A stretch of 64,000 bases of DNA, from NCBI GenBank assembly GCA_963693305.1, contig OY855910.1:20800362-20864361 (forward strand), written 5' to 3'. The position numbers and the translations under genes were made by a program. The notes beneath the pieces are model-generated. The model was not told the origin of the DNA, did not search any database, and was given only the letters and a program-made list of their open reading frames with translations. Shown here piece by piece: positions 33,419-43,790 of the stretch (positions are counted from its first letter, which is position 1; each line of letters begins with the position of its first letter). Source of the stretch: Meandrina meandrites. Lineage: Eukaryota; Cnidaria; Anthozoa; Scleractinia; Meandrinidae.

Positions 33419-33517
33419 ACTCAGTCAATGATCGATGAGATTAAGAAGACTTTCAAGAAAAGAGTTCAAGGGCACGAGTGGATAGACGATAAAACGACAA
33501 AATATGTTTTTGACAAG
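33419..33517 (+). CDS. M13 peptidase exon 5
   Basis: 33 codons in phase 0 between ATTTCCAG and GTAAGC. The reading MIDEIKKTFKKRV ... EWIDDKTTKYVFDK matches the family block (I..AF...L....WMD..T...A..KA). The order and phase fit exons 4 and 6. Confidence 0.88.
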
Positions 33518-33574
33518 GTAAGCAAGTCATATGCATTCCATGAATAAAAGATTATCTTTTCTAAAATCCTTTAA

Positions 33575-34443
33575 GGTTACCGTATACCTTTGGGGGTGTC
33601 TCGCGTCTAAACGATATAGCACAGTCGGAATAAATTGTAGACAGCTAAAACCCTATGTCAAATTAAAGCTTATTGAGCTGGCTTTCAATCTATAAAAACC
33701 ATTTTGTAGTAGAATGAAATGTCAATCTTTTAGGAACCTCGAAACACGAGCGCCTGAGTCGCCTTTTGAAGGCTACAAGTCAAAGCGAATTTAGTATTTC
33801 GCTAATTTGATTTGTTCTTTGGTTTCCGGACCCCAAGCGCTAAGAAAACGTGTCGGCGTTTTGTCATATTCAATTGCAATAAAAAGATACAAGACATTTC
33901 GCAAATAGGGCCAAAACACACGGGAGTGATCGTACAAAAATCGCTCCAGTATAGAAAGTATACAAAAATAAAAAAATCGCCGACACGTTTTTGTTATTAA
34001 CATGTTAAACTAGCTGCTCGCCAAATTTGACATAGAAGGGGTAAATTCCTTTGGAGTTGTAGCTCTTTAAAGTGTCGCGTTCAAAGCGAAAAATTGATTT
34101 CAGAAAACAGCGCTCAAGAAAATATCTTGCAATGCAATCAAACGCCGCCCACATGAAGCTTGCAACACCTTCTCGAATAACAAGGCCAATCAGTGCTCGA
34201 GAATGGCGGCTCTCGTGATACTTCCCGCGAAAACCGTCTCGGTTGAGTGCATACACGTCATATGGGTGTCACTCTAAAGAAGAATTTTTACTTCCGGTCA
34301 AAAACGAAATATGCTCATTTCTCCGCCGATATTCACTCTTTTTCAAAACTTTTTTTTTAAATGAAAGATCACACTTGGACTATTCCTTGGATGTAAAAAT
34401 CCGATTTCGGGAAAAATTGTCGATCTGAAGGTATACGGTAACC
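33575..34443 (+). mobile_element. TTAA-flanked TIR element
   Basis: Left end GGTTACCGTATACCTT, right end AAGGTATACGGTAACC, flanked by TTAA at 33571-33574 and 34444-34447. 869 bases, no transposase. It lies within intron 5. piggyBac-like by target only. Confidence 0.65.
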
Positions 34444-34692
34444 TTAATAAAATAACATCGACACCTTTAAGGTAACCAAAGCTTGGCCGGCAACGCTCGC
34501 TCTCCTTTTTTGTGGACTTGACACGGACTTCGCGCTTCGCCAGACAACAGAAACTCCAAACTTGCAATCCCAACTGGCTGATTTCAAGTCAAAGTTCCAT
34601 AATAACACTTCAGTCTATGTCAGTAGAAATATTTTAACTAATCATGTTTATAAGTTAAGGTATAGTTTATTGTCCTGTGTTATTGTTACCAG

Positions 34693-34770
34693 GCAGATGC
34701 TTTGGGCAGCAAGATTGGTTACGCAAGATACGTGGTCCGGCCAAAGGAACTTTCATCACGTTTCTTGAGT
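34693..34770 (+). CDS. M13 peptidase exon 6
   Basis: 26 codons in phase 0 between GTTACCAG and GTGAGT. The reading ADALGSKIGYARYVVRPKEL aligns with the family block (A....IGYP.....P.EL). The next exon is 15.5 kb away. Confidence 0.85.
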
Positions 34771-36387
34771 GTGAGTCAATTTTTGCAACAAATCTTGTGC
34801 TTTCTTCAAACGGTCCTGGCACACGTTTTCAAGAAATTTAAATTCTTATCCACTTTCTTAATGGATTCTCATTTTTGTCAGTATTAGATGAGAATCAATT
34901 ATCCTGCGAAATCGCTCGGAATATGGCCCACACATAGCCGACGAGGCCGAAGGCCGAGTCCAGTGGGCTGAAATTAAATATTCCGCAAGATTGAGCAGGA
35001 TGATTGTTTTATTATAAGTAAAGTCCATTGACATTTAGGAATGAAGCTTCATAATCACGTCTCTAGAGACTTCTGGGTTCGGCGCGACTTTAATACGATG
35101 GCTCAAGACTTTTTATAACGATATCCAATGCTGTGTTGCCGTTACAACGCCCTTCTTAATATTAAAACGCGGCGAAGACAGGAGTGTCCAATTCCGGACA
35201 ATTTCGTAATTGCTGTTGAATTTTAGCATATTCAATAGGAAATAACCAGCTGATCGCGGGTATAAAGTTAAAGGGAAGGAGTGTAAGCTATCACGATATA
35301 CAGATGACACCTCAGTTGTATGACTTTCCAATGGTTAGTGAAGCCACGTGAAGATAAGAAAGTAAGGCTCAGGAACGTAAACGAACGCACAATGGGATTC
35401 CAAAGAAACTAAGCAAGAATAAACTGTTTCGAGATCGATGTAATCAATGTTTATTCGACAATGACGATGAATCAGATAAGATGTTACATGATGGAGCGAA
35501 ATCTGACGTAATTGCAATTGTGATTGCAAAAAAAAAACTGTGCTACTTTCCCGAGATCACTGAATCAGTGATATCATAAATGAGTGATTAAATTAATTTG
35601 CGGTTTTCAGTAGCGCCACGAAGTCTGCTGCAACATTTGGAAAGTTTCGTTGCCATAAACTTTAAAAATACTTGGGAGCACTTAAATCAGGTTTGGACTT
35701 GACTTTTCTCTTTTAGTACACTATCCATCAACGCAAAGATTGAAATCTGGCGGAGACCAGAAGAAAGTAGCAGCTTTATTTCTACTCTATGCGAAACTGT
35801 GACGAACACGTATTTTATGGGTGTCAAGAACGCGCACCGAGTTGAATTCCTCAGGAATATTTCCCGTTAAATTTAAACGTTTTTCTAGGCCAAAGAAAGC
35901 AAGAAATAAACAAGTCACAGGAGAGAATCAATCAGTTTGAGAACAGCTGAAAGCATGACAGTGGTATCTTCCACAAATACAGTGAACGCGACTGTAACGA
36001 AGACCAATCTTCTGCGCATGCGTCGAAGGCAAACTTCTCTGTTCTACAAACAATAGTACCACAAGGGCAGACACTGTGCACTGAAACAAATATAAACGTA
36101 GTACACAGAAGTGCCTCACCAACTCCCGCCCACCACCAATAGATAGTCTGAGATGTCCGAAAGAATATCGTAACTAATAAGGATAATTTTGGACACGTGA
36201 CCGGAAATAGAGCTGACTTTCTTGTGGCTCTTGTAACCATAGCCCCTCCCGTCCCCTGGCGACACGTTTTCCAAGTTATGTGAGAAGGAATAAATGTATA
36301 TGCTGGCGTTAGGCAATTTACTATAAAGAAGAGCTTTGCACTGTCAAGTGACGCTAGAATAATAGCAACAGTTTATTTCTACCATAA
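34771..36387. other. Intron 6, first part; two weak exon candidates
   Basis: No confident gene. 35612-35692 reads VAPRSLLQHLESFVAINF then KNTWEHLNQ. 35717-35868 after CTCTTTTAG reads TLSINAKIEIWRRPEESSSF and on to FLRNISR and a stop. Both look coding in composition and are close together, but I do not recognise them, and the donor after the first (GTTTGG) is weak. Confidence 0.25.
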
Positions 36388-36499
36388 ATTTAATATATTC
36401 GTAACATTTCTACAGGGCCATAGTGAATGGTTTGACTCTGAAGATTTAATATATTCGTAACATTTCTACAGGCCCATAGTGAATGGTTTGACTCTGAGG
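36388..36499 (+). repeat. 56-base tandem duplication with Penelope-type 3' motif
   Basis: Two units, 36388-36443 and 36444-36499, nearly identical (TTTAATATATTCGTAACATT). The second continues into CTCAGGTTGTCGAAACGTCA (36512-36531). I recall such sequence from 3' regions of cnidarian Penelope-like elements. CTGAGGA and GAAAC could be remnants of a hammerhead core. Confidence 0.4.
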
Positions 36500-36778
36500 A
36501 TATCTTCCGCTCAGGTTGTCGAAACGTCAGTCACCAACAACATTTTTTTTTTCCAGAACTATGCTCACGCGGACGAAAACACTATACAATCTATTTCTAC
36601 AGTCCCTGCCATCCCTCCCCCTAGATTGTGTCAGGTTTTGTAAGTTACTTTGGGTCCTTTCTACAGCCACACGTTACCAACTCAATAATCACTTGGGATG
36701 CAGGTGCTTCTTTCATCATAACGGCGATCCGTTCGTCGCCCTCTTCCTCTGCACCCGTAACCTTCTGGGTGTGGCAAC

Positions 36779-37172
36779 GTTTTTTGTTTTTTGTTTTTTT
36801 TTTCCTTTTTTTTTTATTGCAAAACACAGGGAAAATAAAACAACTTACAACAACTACTTACATTACTTATGGGAAAATTACCTACATCACTTACTGGATA
36901 ATTACTAACAATACAATTACTTACATTACTTACACTACAAAAAGGTGCATTGTATTAATTAATTAATTAATTAATTAATTAATTAAAAAGAATACTTACT
37001 ACTTACATACAATACACGTTACTTACAATACTAACAAGTGCAACACTTGTTAAGGTTGACCTACAGTACAATAATATCCGTGCACAGTGTTAGCCTTAGG
37101 GTTTTCTTCATTTTTTTTTACAGTTGCTTGTTGGTAAATACGTTTAATTATAATTATCACCCACTTAGATTT
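36779..37172 (-). other. LINE 3' UTR
   Basis: On the minus strand it holds many GTAAGTA-like words, a (TTAA)n run (36955-36986) and an A-rich end. No reading frame. Confidence 0.6.
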
Positions 37173-40100
37173 CTAAAGATTATCATTTGACGCTGCTCCA
37201 GTTTTGAGGCTGTTGTAACATGCCAGAAAGACAGAGAAATGTTTCATTTCAGGGGGCAAGTTGCGTGTCCTACATGACCATATATAATATCTCGCCACAA
37301 GAAGATTAAAATTAAGTTTCTGTTTATTCTTTGATTTGTCTGGCCTTAGGCCTAAGACTATATTTAAAGAAAGGTTGTATGTTCTCAACACAAGATTTTG
37401 GCTTACAAGAAGCTCCTTAAAGTTTTGCCAGAAGGTAGAGACAACTCTACAGGACCAGAAAAGATGAATTAGGCTTTCCTTCTCAGTTTTGCAGAAACTG
37501 CAGAGATCGTTATCTTTTATTCCTACTTTTTTAAGAAAATCATTAGTCGCCAGTCGTCTATGCAGCAATTTGAATTGAAATACAATTAGTTTTGTAGATT
37601 TTGTACACTGAAAAGATAGCTGGTACGCCGCACTCCAGTCTATTGGTTTATGGGCTTCAAAGGCACAATCCGTAGCCCATTTTTCTTGACTCTTGGTTGG
37701 ACACCTTTGTTTAAGACCAATTATTTTTTTATAGGCCTGTCTGCTTGGTTTACTTGCTTTCATAAATTTCGTATAAAAGCTTTCGTATTGTATATTTGTA
37801 TTATTGTGTAAAGGTACTTTGATTTTTTTTATAGCGGATAACAGCCCATAAAAAGCAAGATAATTTGTTTCATTGATACCATACCGATCTTTGAATTCAG
37901 AAAAGGATAGAAAGGTGTCTGAATCTTTCATCAAATGCGAAACCCTGTTGATCCCTTTTTGCTGCCATTTTTTGTAGAAGATTGGTCTGTTATCAATTCT
38001 TATAAGGGAGTTGTGCCAAAGGTTCTGAGAGCGGAAATGGTCTGTATTATTCTCATAAGTGATTTCAGTCCAGATATTTAAGATTTCCACAATAAATGGA
38101 TAGGATAAATTGACATACTTTGACAAGTCTTTTTTGCTAAGGTTGCCGCTGAAAAAGGCTCTGCCACCGTAGTTCCGGAGTTCTAAGTCAAAAAAAAGTT
38201 TCCATTTTCCGTGATTGTTTACATCAGTATATTTTTTGACCCAGGTAGTTTTCAAACCTTTATTGAAGGATTCAATATCAATCATTTTTAAGCCGCCTTT
38301 TTCATAGTCATTAATCATTACTTCCCTCTTGATTTTGTCGCCTTTGCCGTTCCATAAGAAATCATAGAAGAGTCTATTGATTTCCCTTAAGACACGGTGA
38401 TTAGTCGTGAGGGGAGACAAAATGTATACAAGTTGGGACGCAATTAAACTTTTTAGAACAGTGATTTTGCCAAAAAGGGTAAGTCGACGACACTCCCAAC
38501 AGCTTAGGCTATTTTTTATTTTTATCAATTTTTCGTTGTAGTTCAGCTCTACTGTTAGGTCAGAATTAGTCGAGAACCATACTCCAAGAGCTTTGGTCTT
38601 TCCTTTAACCCATTTTAGGTCTCTTTCTGGGCATAATTTGTCTTCTTTTTCGACATTAGCACCGATCCAAAGGGCTTCCGTCTTTTTATTATTTAATTTA
38701 AGGCCAGATATCCGTTGAAAATTATCCAATATATGCAGAGAAGATGTAAGAGATTCCTTGGAACCATCGAGTATTAAAGTGGTGTCATCTGCATACTGAC
38801 TAATTTTTATTTCATTTCCATTCACAAAGATGCCTTTGACATTTTGGTTTTTCCTGATTGCATCCGCTAGAACCTCAACACAGAGAATAAAAAGATACGG
38901 AGAAAGGGGGCTGCCCTGCCTTACTCCTCTTTCGAGCTTAAAAAAGTCGCTGGCCCATCCGTTATTGAGAATGCAGCTTTCTGTGTTATGGTAGCATAGT
39001 TTAATCCAGTTGATTAGTGATTGTCCAAAGTTGTAATATTTAAATGTTTTTTGAATGAAAGGCCACTCTACTGTATCAAATGCTTTTTCAAAGTCGAGAA
39101 AAAGTAAAAGACCAGGGGCTTTGTTAGCCGCTGCGTAATGAATTATACTGTCAATGAGTCTAATATTCTCCCCGATAAACCTATCTTTAAGAAATCCAGT
39201 TTGATCATTATCTACAAGGTTCGGAAGAACTTTTTTTAGTCTGTTTGCAATAGCTTTGGTCGCGATTTTGTAGTCGCAGTTCAAAAGAGTTATTGGTCTC
39301 CAGTTCTTAATGAAGTATGGTTCTGCATCTTTTTTGGGGATTAATTTAATGATTCCGCGTCTTTGGGTTACCGAAAATTGACCTGTTTGATATGCAAAAT
39401 TAATCGAATTAACAAGTAAGTCCGACAAATCGTTCCAGAAAACTTTATAAAATTCGGCAGGTATTCCGTCTGAGCCTGGTGTTTTATTTGTTTCTGTATT
39501 TTTTAAGGCTTGTAAACATTCCTCTTTGGTCAGCAAGCCTTCGCATGACATTTGCTCGTCTGGGTTCAGTACCTTAGTATTATTCTCGTCGAAAAACATG
39601 TCATTAACATAAGTGTCGTTGATATTCATATGAGAGCTATATAGATTTCTGTAAAAGGATTCACACTGATTTAGGATTTCTTTGTCAGTGTTTACTGTTT
39701 CATCGTCATTAATTTTTAGCTGACTTATTACTCCCTGTTTGTAGTGCCTTTTTTCCATGTTTAAAAAGTATTTTGTATTTCTTTCTCCCTCATTATACCA
39801 TCTACATTTCGATCTTAAGATTGCACCTTTGGTGCGGTACTCGATTATATTCTCCAATTCTGCCTTTTTTCTTTCTAATTCCTGAGCCCCAACTTGTTTT
39901 GCATTTTCCTCGTCGCTTGTTGTTTCCATATATATTTGCAAGTTGTTAATTGCTTTTTCTAGCTCTTCTTCCCGTTTTAAAATTTTAGCTTTTTTGGCAG
40001 CTGCATATTTTAATGATTGTTCTCGGATTTTCATTTTTATCATCTCCCACAATAATGCGTGGTTCACAGTGTCATCATTTTGATATTCTTCTTTAACAGC

Positions 40101-40904
40101 TTGGATTGTTGATTTTATTTGGTTAACATATTCAATTTCATTCAAGAAAGAAGTATTAAGTTTCCAAAAACCTGGTCCTCTTGGATTCGAATGAACAGCT
40201 ATACTGATATCGATCATTGAGTGGTCTGTTTTGTACCCTGTCAAAATATCGGCGCGCATAACATTACACATTAAGCTTTGGCTAACAAGAAAGAAGTCTA
40301 GTCGGCATTGAATTTCGGGTTTCCGTCGGCGCCAAGTGTATCTTAGGGAATCGGGATGTAGCACTCTCCAAGCAACAATTAAATCTAAGTTTTCCATAAA
40401 TTCCTGAACGATCCTAACTGAATTATTGTGTGTTCTTGCGACGCCACCTTTCTTGTCTTTATCTAAATTAAGCACTAAGTTAAAATCGCCACCAATAACT
40501 ACTTCTTCACATTGAAAATCTGATAAATGCTCGAAGAAGCCTTCGAAGAAAGCCGCGTCATCGTCGTTGGGAGCGTAAATGGTGGCCAGCGTTATATACT
40601 TTTGGTTGGTTTGGATGTCACAAATAATGAATCGTCCATTAGGATCACAGTACACTCGTTTCATTTCGAAATCGAATGTATTATTGAATAGAATTGCAAC
40701 TCCTGCCTTAGCGCCTGTACAGCAACTAAAAAAGGATTTGTACCCCCATTCTGCCGACCACATAGTGGACGTGCTCTCGCAGCAATGGACTTCTTGTAGA
40801 AAATAAATAGAGCTGTTTTTTGCCCTGAGCCAAGAGAACATTTCCCTTCCCTTTAGCATGTCTCCCAAGCCTCTTACATTAAGAGAACATATTTTAAGCT
40901 CCAT
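37173..40904 (-). CDS. LINE ORF2: endonuclease-reverse transcriptase, uninterrupted
   Basis: 1243 codons open. Residues 1-235 are an apurinic-type endonuclease: SLNVRGL (N9), FLQE (E38), GGDFN (D140, N142), and DH (227-228). After a basic helical linker (about 260-380), WYNEGERNTKYFLNMEKR leads into the RT: GSDGIPAEFY (478-486), RPITLLN (536-542), FLDFEKAFD (D604), RGVRQGSPLSPYLF (659-672) and YADD (704-707). Near the C-terminus is a CX2CX8HX4C knuckle (CSFCKTEKESLIHLFWSC). The protein nicks target DNA and reverse-transcribes LINE RNA in place. No stops or lost motifs are visible, so the enzyme may be active, but ORF1 is frameshifted and separated. Confidence 0.95.
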   Translation of the reverse strand: MELKICSLNVRGLGDMLKGREMFSWLRAKNSSIYFLQEVHCCESTSTMWSAEWGYKSFFSCCTGAKAGVAILFNNTFDFEMKRVYCDPNGRFIICDIQTNQKYITLATIYAPNDDDAAFFEGFFEHLSDFQCEEVVIGGDFNLVLNLDKDKKGGVARTHNNSVRIVQEFMENLDLIVAWRVLHPDSLRYTWRRRKPEIQCRLDFFLVSQSLMCNVMRADILTGYKTDHSMIDISIAVHSNPRGPGFWKLNTSFLNEIEYVNQIKSTIQAVKEEYQNDDTVNHALLWEMIKMKIREQSLKYAAAKKAKILKREEELEKAINNLQIYMETTSDEENAKQVGAQELERKKAELENIIEYRTKGAILRSKCRWYNEGERNTKYFLNMEKRHYKQGVISQLKINDDETVNTDKEILNQCESFYRNLYSSHMNINDTYVNDMFFDENNTKVLNPDEQMSCEGLLTKEECLQALKNTETNKTPGSDGIPAEFYKVFWNDLSDLLVNSINFAYQTGQFSVTQRRGIIKLIPKKDAEPYFIKNWRPITLLNCDYKIATKAIANRLKKVLPNLVDNDQTGFLKDRFIGENIRLIDSIIHYAAANKAPGLLLFLDFEKAFDTVEWPFIQKTFKYYNFGQSLINWIKLCYHNTESCILNNGWASDFFKLERGVRQGSPLSPYLFILCVEVLADAIRKNQNVKGIFVNGNEIKISQYADDTTLILDGSKESLTSSLHILDNFQRISGLKLNNKKTEALWIGANVEKEDKLCPERDLKWVKGKTKALGVWFSTNSDLTVELNYNEKLIKIKNSLSCWECRRLTLFGKITVLKSLIASQLVYILSPLTTNHRVLREINRLFYDFLWNGKGDKIKREVMINDYEKGGLKMIDIESFNKGLKTTWVKKYTDVNNHGKWKLFFDLELRNYGGRAFFSGNLSKKDLSKYVNLSYPFIVEILNIWTEITYENNTDHFRSQNLWHNSLIRIDNRPIFYKKWQQKGINRVSHLMKDSDTFLSFSEFKDRYGINETNYLAFYGLLSAIKKIKVPLHNNTNIQYESFYTKFMKASKPSRQAYKKIIGLKQRCPTKSQEKWATDCAFEAHKPIDWSAAYQLSFQCTKSTKLIVFQFKLLHRRLATNDFLKKVGIKDNDLCSFCKTEKESLIHLFWSCRVVSTFWQNFKELLVSQNLVLRTYNLSLNIVLGLRPDKSKNKQKLNFNLLVARYYIWSCRTRNLPPEMKHFSVFLACYNSLKTGAASNDNL

Positions 40905-41337
40905 GCATCCTTAAAGTGTCTAGAAATACAGATTATTGGGAGCAGCTGAAGTGTCACAACCATGTTGAAGATAATGCGGGTGTTTGAAATTAACGGTTTT
41001 CTATAATAATCCTTGAACAAGCTAATTCTGTATATAAATGGGAGCTTCCAAACATTGGAAGCAAATACTGATCTAAAAGCTAACCGCAAGACACGTTCAT
41101 ACAGAGCGACTATAACAAGTATAAAGTTTGGACAACCTGACACATAATTACAAAACAAAAAGCTAAGAAAGAATATTGACTGCTTACCTACCCAGTGCAT
41201 CGAAGTTTTTGTTTGGGCAGTTTCACACCATCGGTAAATAGCGTGTTTGATTTTCTGCTCCTTTTGTGGCGGCTAAGGATGTAATTAATTCGTCTTGTTT
41301 TTGCAGCTTATCGAGCTTGTGTTTAGTAGAAATTTAA

Positions 41338-42162
41338 GTGGCTGTCCACGTAAGAGCGGCCCGACGAGTTTAGGGTCGTGAGTAAACCTTCCCTTTATTT
41401 TTTGTGAGTGAAAAGGACTTAATGTGAAATGATTAAAATCGAACTAATTTTTTCCAAAATCTATTTCTGTGCTTCGCTACAGGACAAAACTTATTTTCCT
41501 GTCTGAGGGCGGTTTTCAGGCTATTTCGATGGCCGAAATTGGGTACTTTTAAAAGCCGCGCTTGTTCGAAACGGATCAATATCGCTAAATACTACACAGT
41601 ACATTACAATAAACTGCATTTGACTTGTACTATGAAGGAATATGGAATAATTTGACCAAAAATTAAATTAACTTAATAAGATCAAAAACAACCCTGTTTG
41701 CGGTATGTTTTATCGCTTGACAAATTCCTCCAAAGTAAAAGCTAAAATCTCCGAAGCGGTACAAAAATCACAAGTAAAATGCACTTCACAGCGAAGATCT
41801 AACCTTATTCTCACAGAAAGTAAAGTCAAAGGTCCGGGTATCGTTCTGCGTTGGACGCGAAGAAACGTTTTGAAGAGGTCGTTTTGGCAATATTTACATT
41901 AGAATTACCCGTTTGACGGTCTATACGCAAATACGAATGATTAGATAGATATTTTTCCAGCAGCGCAGTATCGTGTCATACATTGTCAGATTAACGAATA
42001 CTCGTTGCCTTTTAAGCCTTGTAAAGTTTGTACAAATAAAAACGGCATAAAATGTCATAAATAGGAATTCTTCATCTACTCGTACAATATGCAAATTATG
42101 CTCATTTACAACCAGTTGTCGATTTCAGCAATGTCAAATCTCAAATATTAAAATTCATTTCC
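41338..42162 (+). repeat. Left arm of the 5.83-kb element
   Basis: Almost identical to the reverse complement of 46346-47168, ending at AAAATTCATTTCCTT. It encodes a 65-codon frame (41705-41902, MFYRLTNSSKVKAKI) that is identical in the other arm. This follows from arm identity and does not by itself show it is a gene. Confidence 0.85.
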
Positions 42163-42221
42163 TTGCCAACGCACACTTATTTCTTCTTGAGTCTGGAGAC
42201 TCAGGAAATGGAGGCCCTCAA

Positions 42222-42360
42222 ATTTAAGATCTAACCTTACTCTGACAGAAAATAAAGTCAAAGGTCCGGGAATAGTTCTGCGGTAGACGCAAAGAAACCT
42301 TTTTTGTAGAGGTCGTTTTGGCAATATTTACATTAGAATTAGTCGTTTGACGGCTTTAGC
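42222..42360 (+). repeat. Older partial copy of the arm
   Basis: About 140 bases resembling 41797-41925 (AAAGTCAAAGGTCCGGG, TTTGGCAATATTTACATTAG) but clearly more diverged than the arms are from each other. Confidence 0.65.
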
Positions 42361-43074
42361 CCAACGCAATAGCTCAAAATCTTGTTTTGCATCCTCCTCA
42401 GAATAACATTTTTGTCGTTTTAGCCTTTTTCAAGTTTGTGTAAAGCCGAAAAAATGCTATTAACAGAAATTCTTGATCCACCCGTCGATATGCAAATTGC
42501 GCTTATGCCCAGAGGGTTGTCGATTTCAGCTAAGCTAAAATCTCAAATACCATGTAGGCACGGAAGCATGCCGGTTTCCACCGTTTCTTGGAAATCGGTC
42601 AACATCCTGTCCGAGTGATTCAAAATACCCGAAAATGTCACTTCGAGGAGTCAAAATCTAAAAATTTTTCCGGAGGCGTCCTCCTAGAGGCTCGTACTTT
42701 TGGCACTCGCTCGTATAATCAGAAAACAGTCACCATGTTTTCTGAATCCGTGCCTGAATACGATAAAATACTCATTGTTCTCAAATGCAATCCACCTTCA
42801 GCTTGGAAACGCAGCAACTGGCCGGACGCATTTAGTTTCCACATGTCTGAACACAGATTTACCATTCTATGTTTGTGAGGTCGCAGCATGCCCCGTTTGA
42901 TTATTTTTAACTTCCTAAGTCGGCTTTTACTGCTGTGCATTTGCAACAAAATGAATTAGAAATATATATATTCGCAATGTTTAAGTTTGTTTTTATGCAG
43001 TTTTTTGGGCGAGTTGAGGCGTGCGAGATCAGTTCTATGAGTTTAAGTTTTCGACTCGTGTATGGAATACTTAA

Positions 43075-43790
43075 CAATTATTCCATGAGCCCGCGTTGGA
43101 TACGAGGTGGTAAATAGCCAACGAGGCGCGAAGCGCCGAGTTGGCTATAACCACTCGTATCCAACAAGGGCGAATGGAATAATTGTTTTATTAAATTCTT
43201 CTTTAGTATAAATCAACTGGACATTTCATTTTGATGTAAACGAAGTGATAGTATGAGGAGGCGGGAAAATTTGTGGCGCGGTGTTCACTTTTTGAGTTGA
43301 ATGAAACACGCGAGGAAAGCGAGCGAGAGAGTTTTCTTCTGAAGATTTTCCTCGGAAAATCTCCTCGTAAATCGTCTTTTCATCCTGGAAAATTGTGACA
43401 ACAATTAAGGTTTACGGGAAGATCCGAAGCAATAGCTTTTATGGGAATTATACGCCTTGTGCAAGACGAGCGAAGCAAGTGTTTACATATTGTACTTGTT
43501 TACGGCTCCACGGCTGTCATCAAGACTACTACATTATGCTGAAACGAAATTGCACTCAGATTCGATGAAGTTTATTGAAGTATAAAAGGACAAGATCAAG
43601 ATTGAAAGGTAACAAACTTAACTGAAGTGCTGAGCCACATTTACGTCTAACACTGAATGAAATTGTGTCAGTTTTCTGGTCTTCCCGTAAATTATTTTCT
43701 GCTTTTCCTCTTCGTTCAGTCGCTGTTGTTGTACATATACAAGTATTTTTAATCAAACATTTCGCATCAATCCTTTCAGTTTTACGTAGT
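43075..43790 (+). repeat. Repeat D, copy 2, with terminal hairpin
   Basis: Hairpin at 43075-43192: the left arm has GCCCGCGTTGGATACGAGGT and the right CACTCGTATCCAACAAGGGC, with a centre AGGCGCGAAGCGCC. The rest matches 24118-24790. It shows that D, like A and B, carries a long hairpin at one end. Confidence 0.65.

Noticed and set aside
40874..41200. 108-codon minus-strand frame upstream of LINE ORF2
   Set aside because: It has no ORF1 features and overlaps the start of ORF2; it is the inter-ORF spacer. The true ORF1 is at 47270-48203.
41705..41902. 65-codon frame identical in both arms of the large element
   Set aside because: Identity follows from the near-identical arms; no domain, and no evidence that it is translated.
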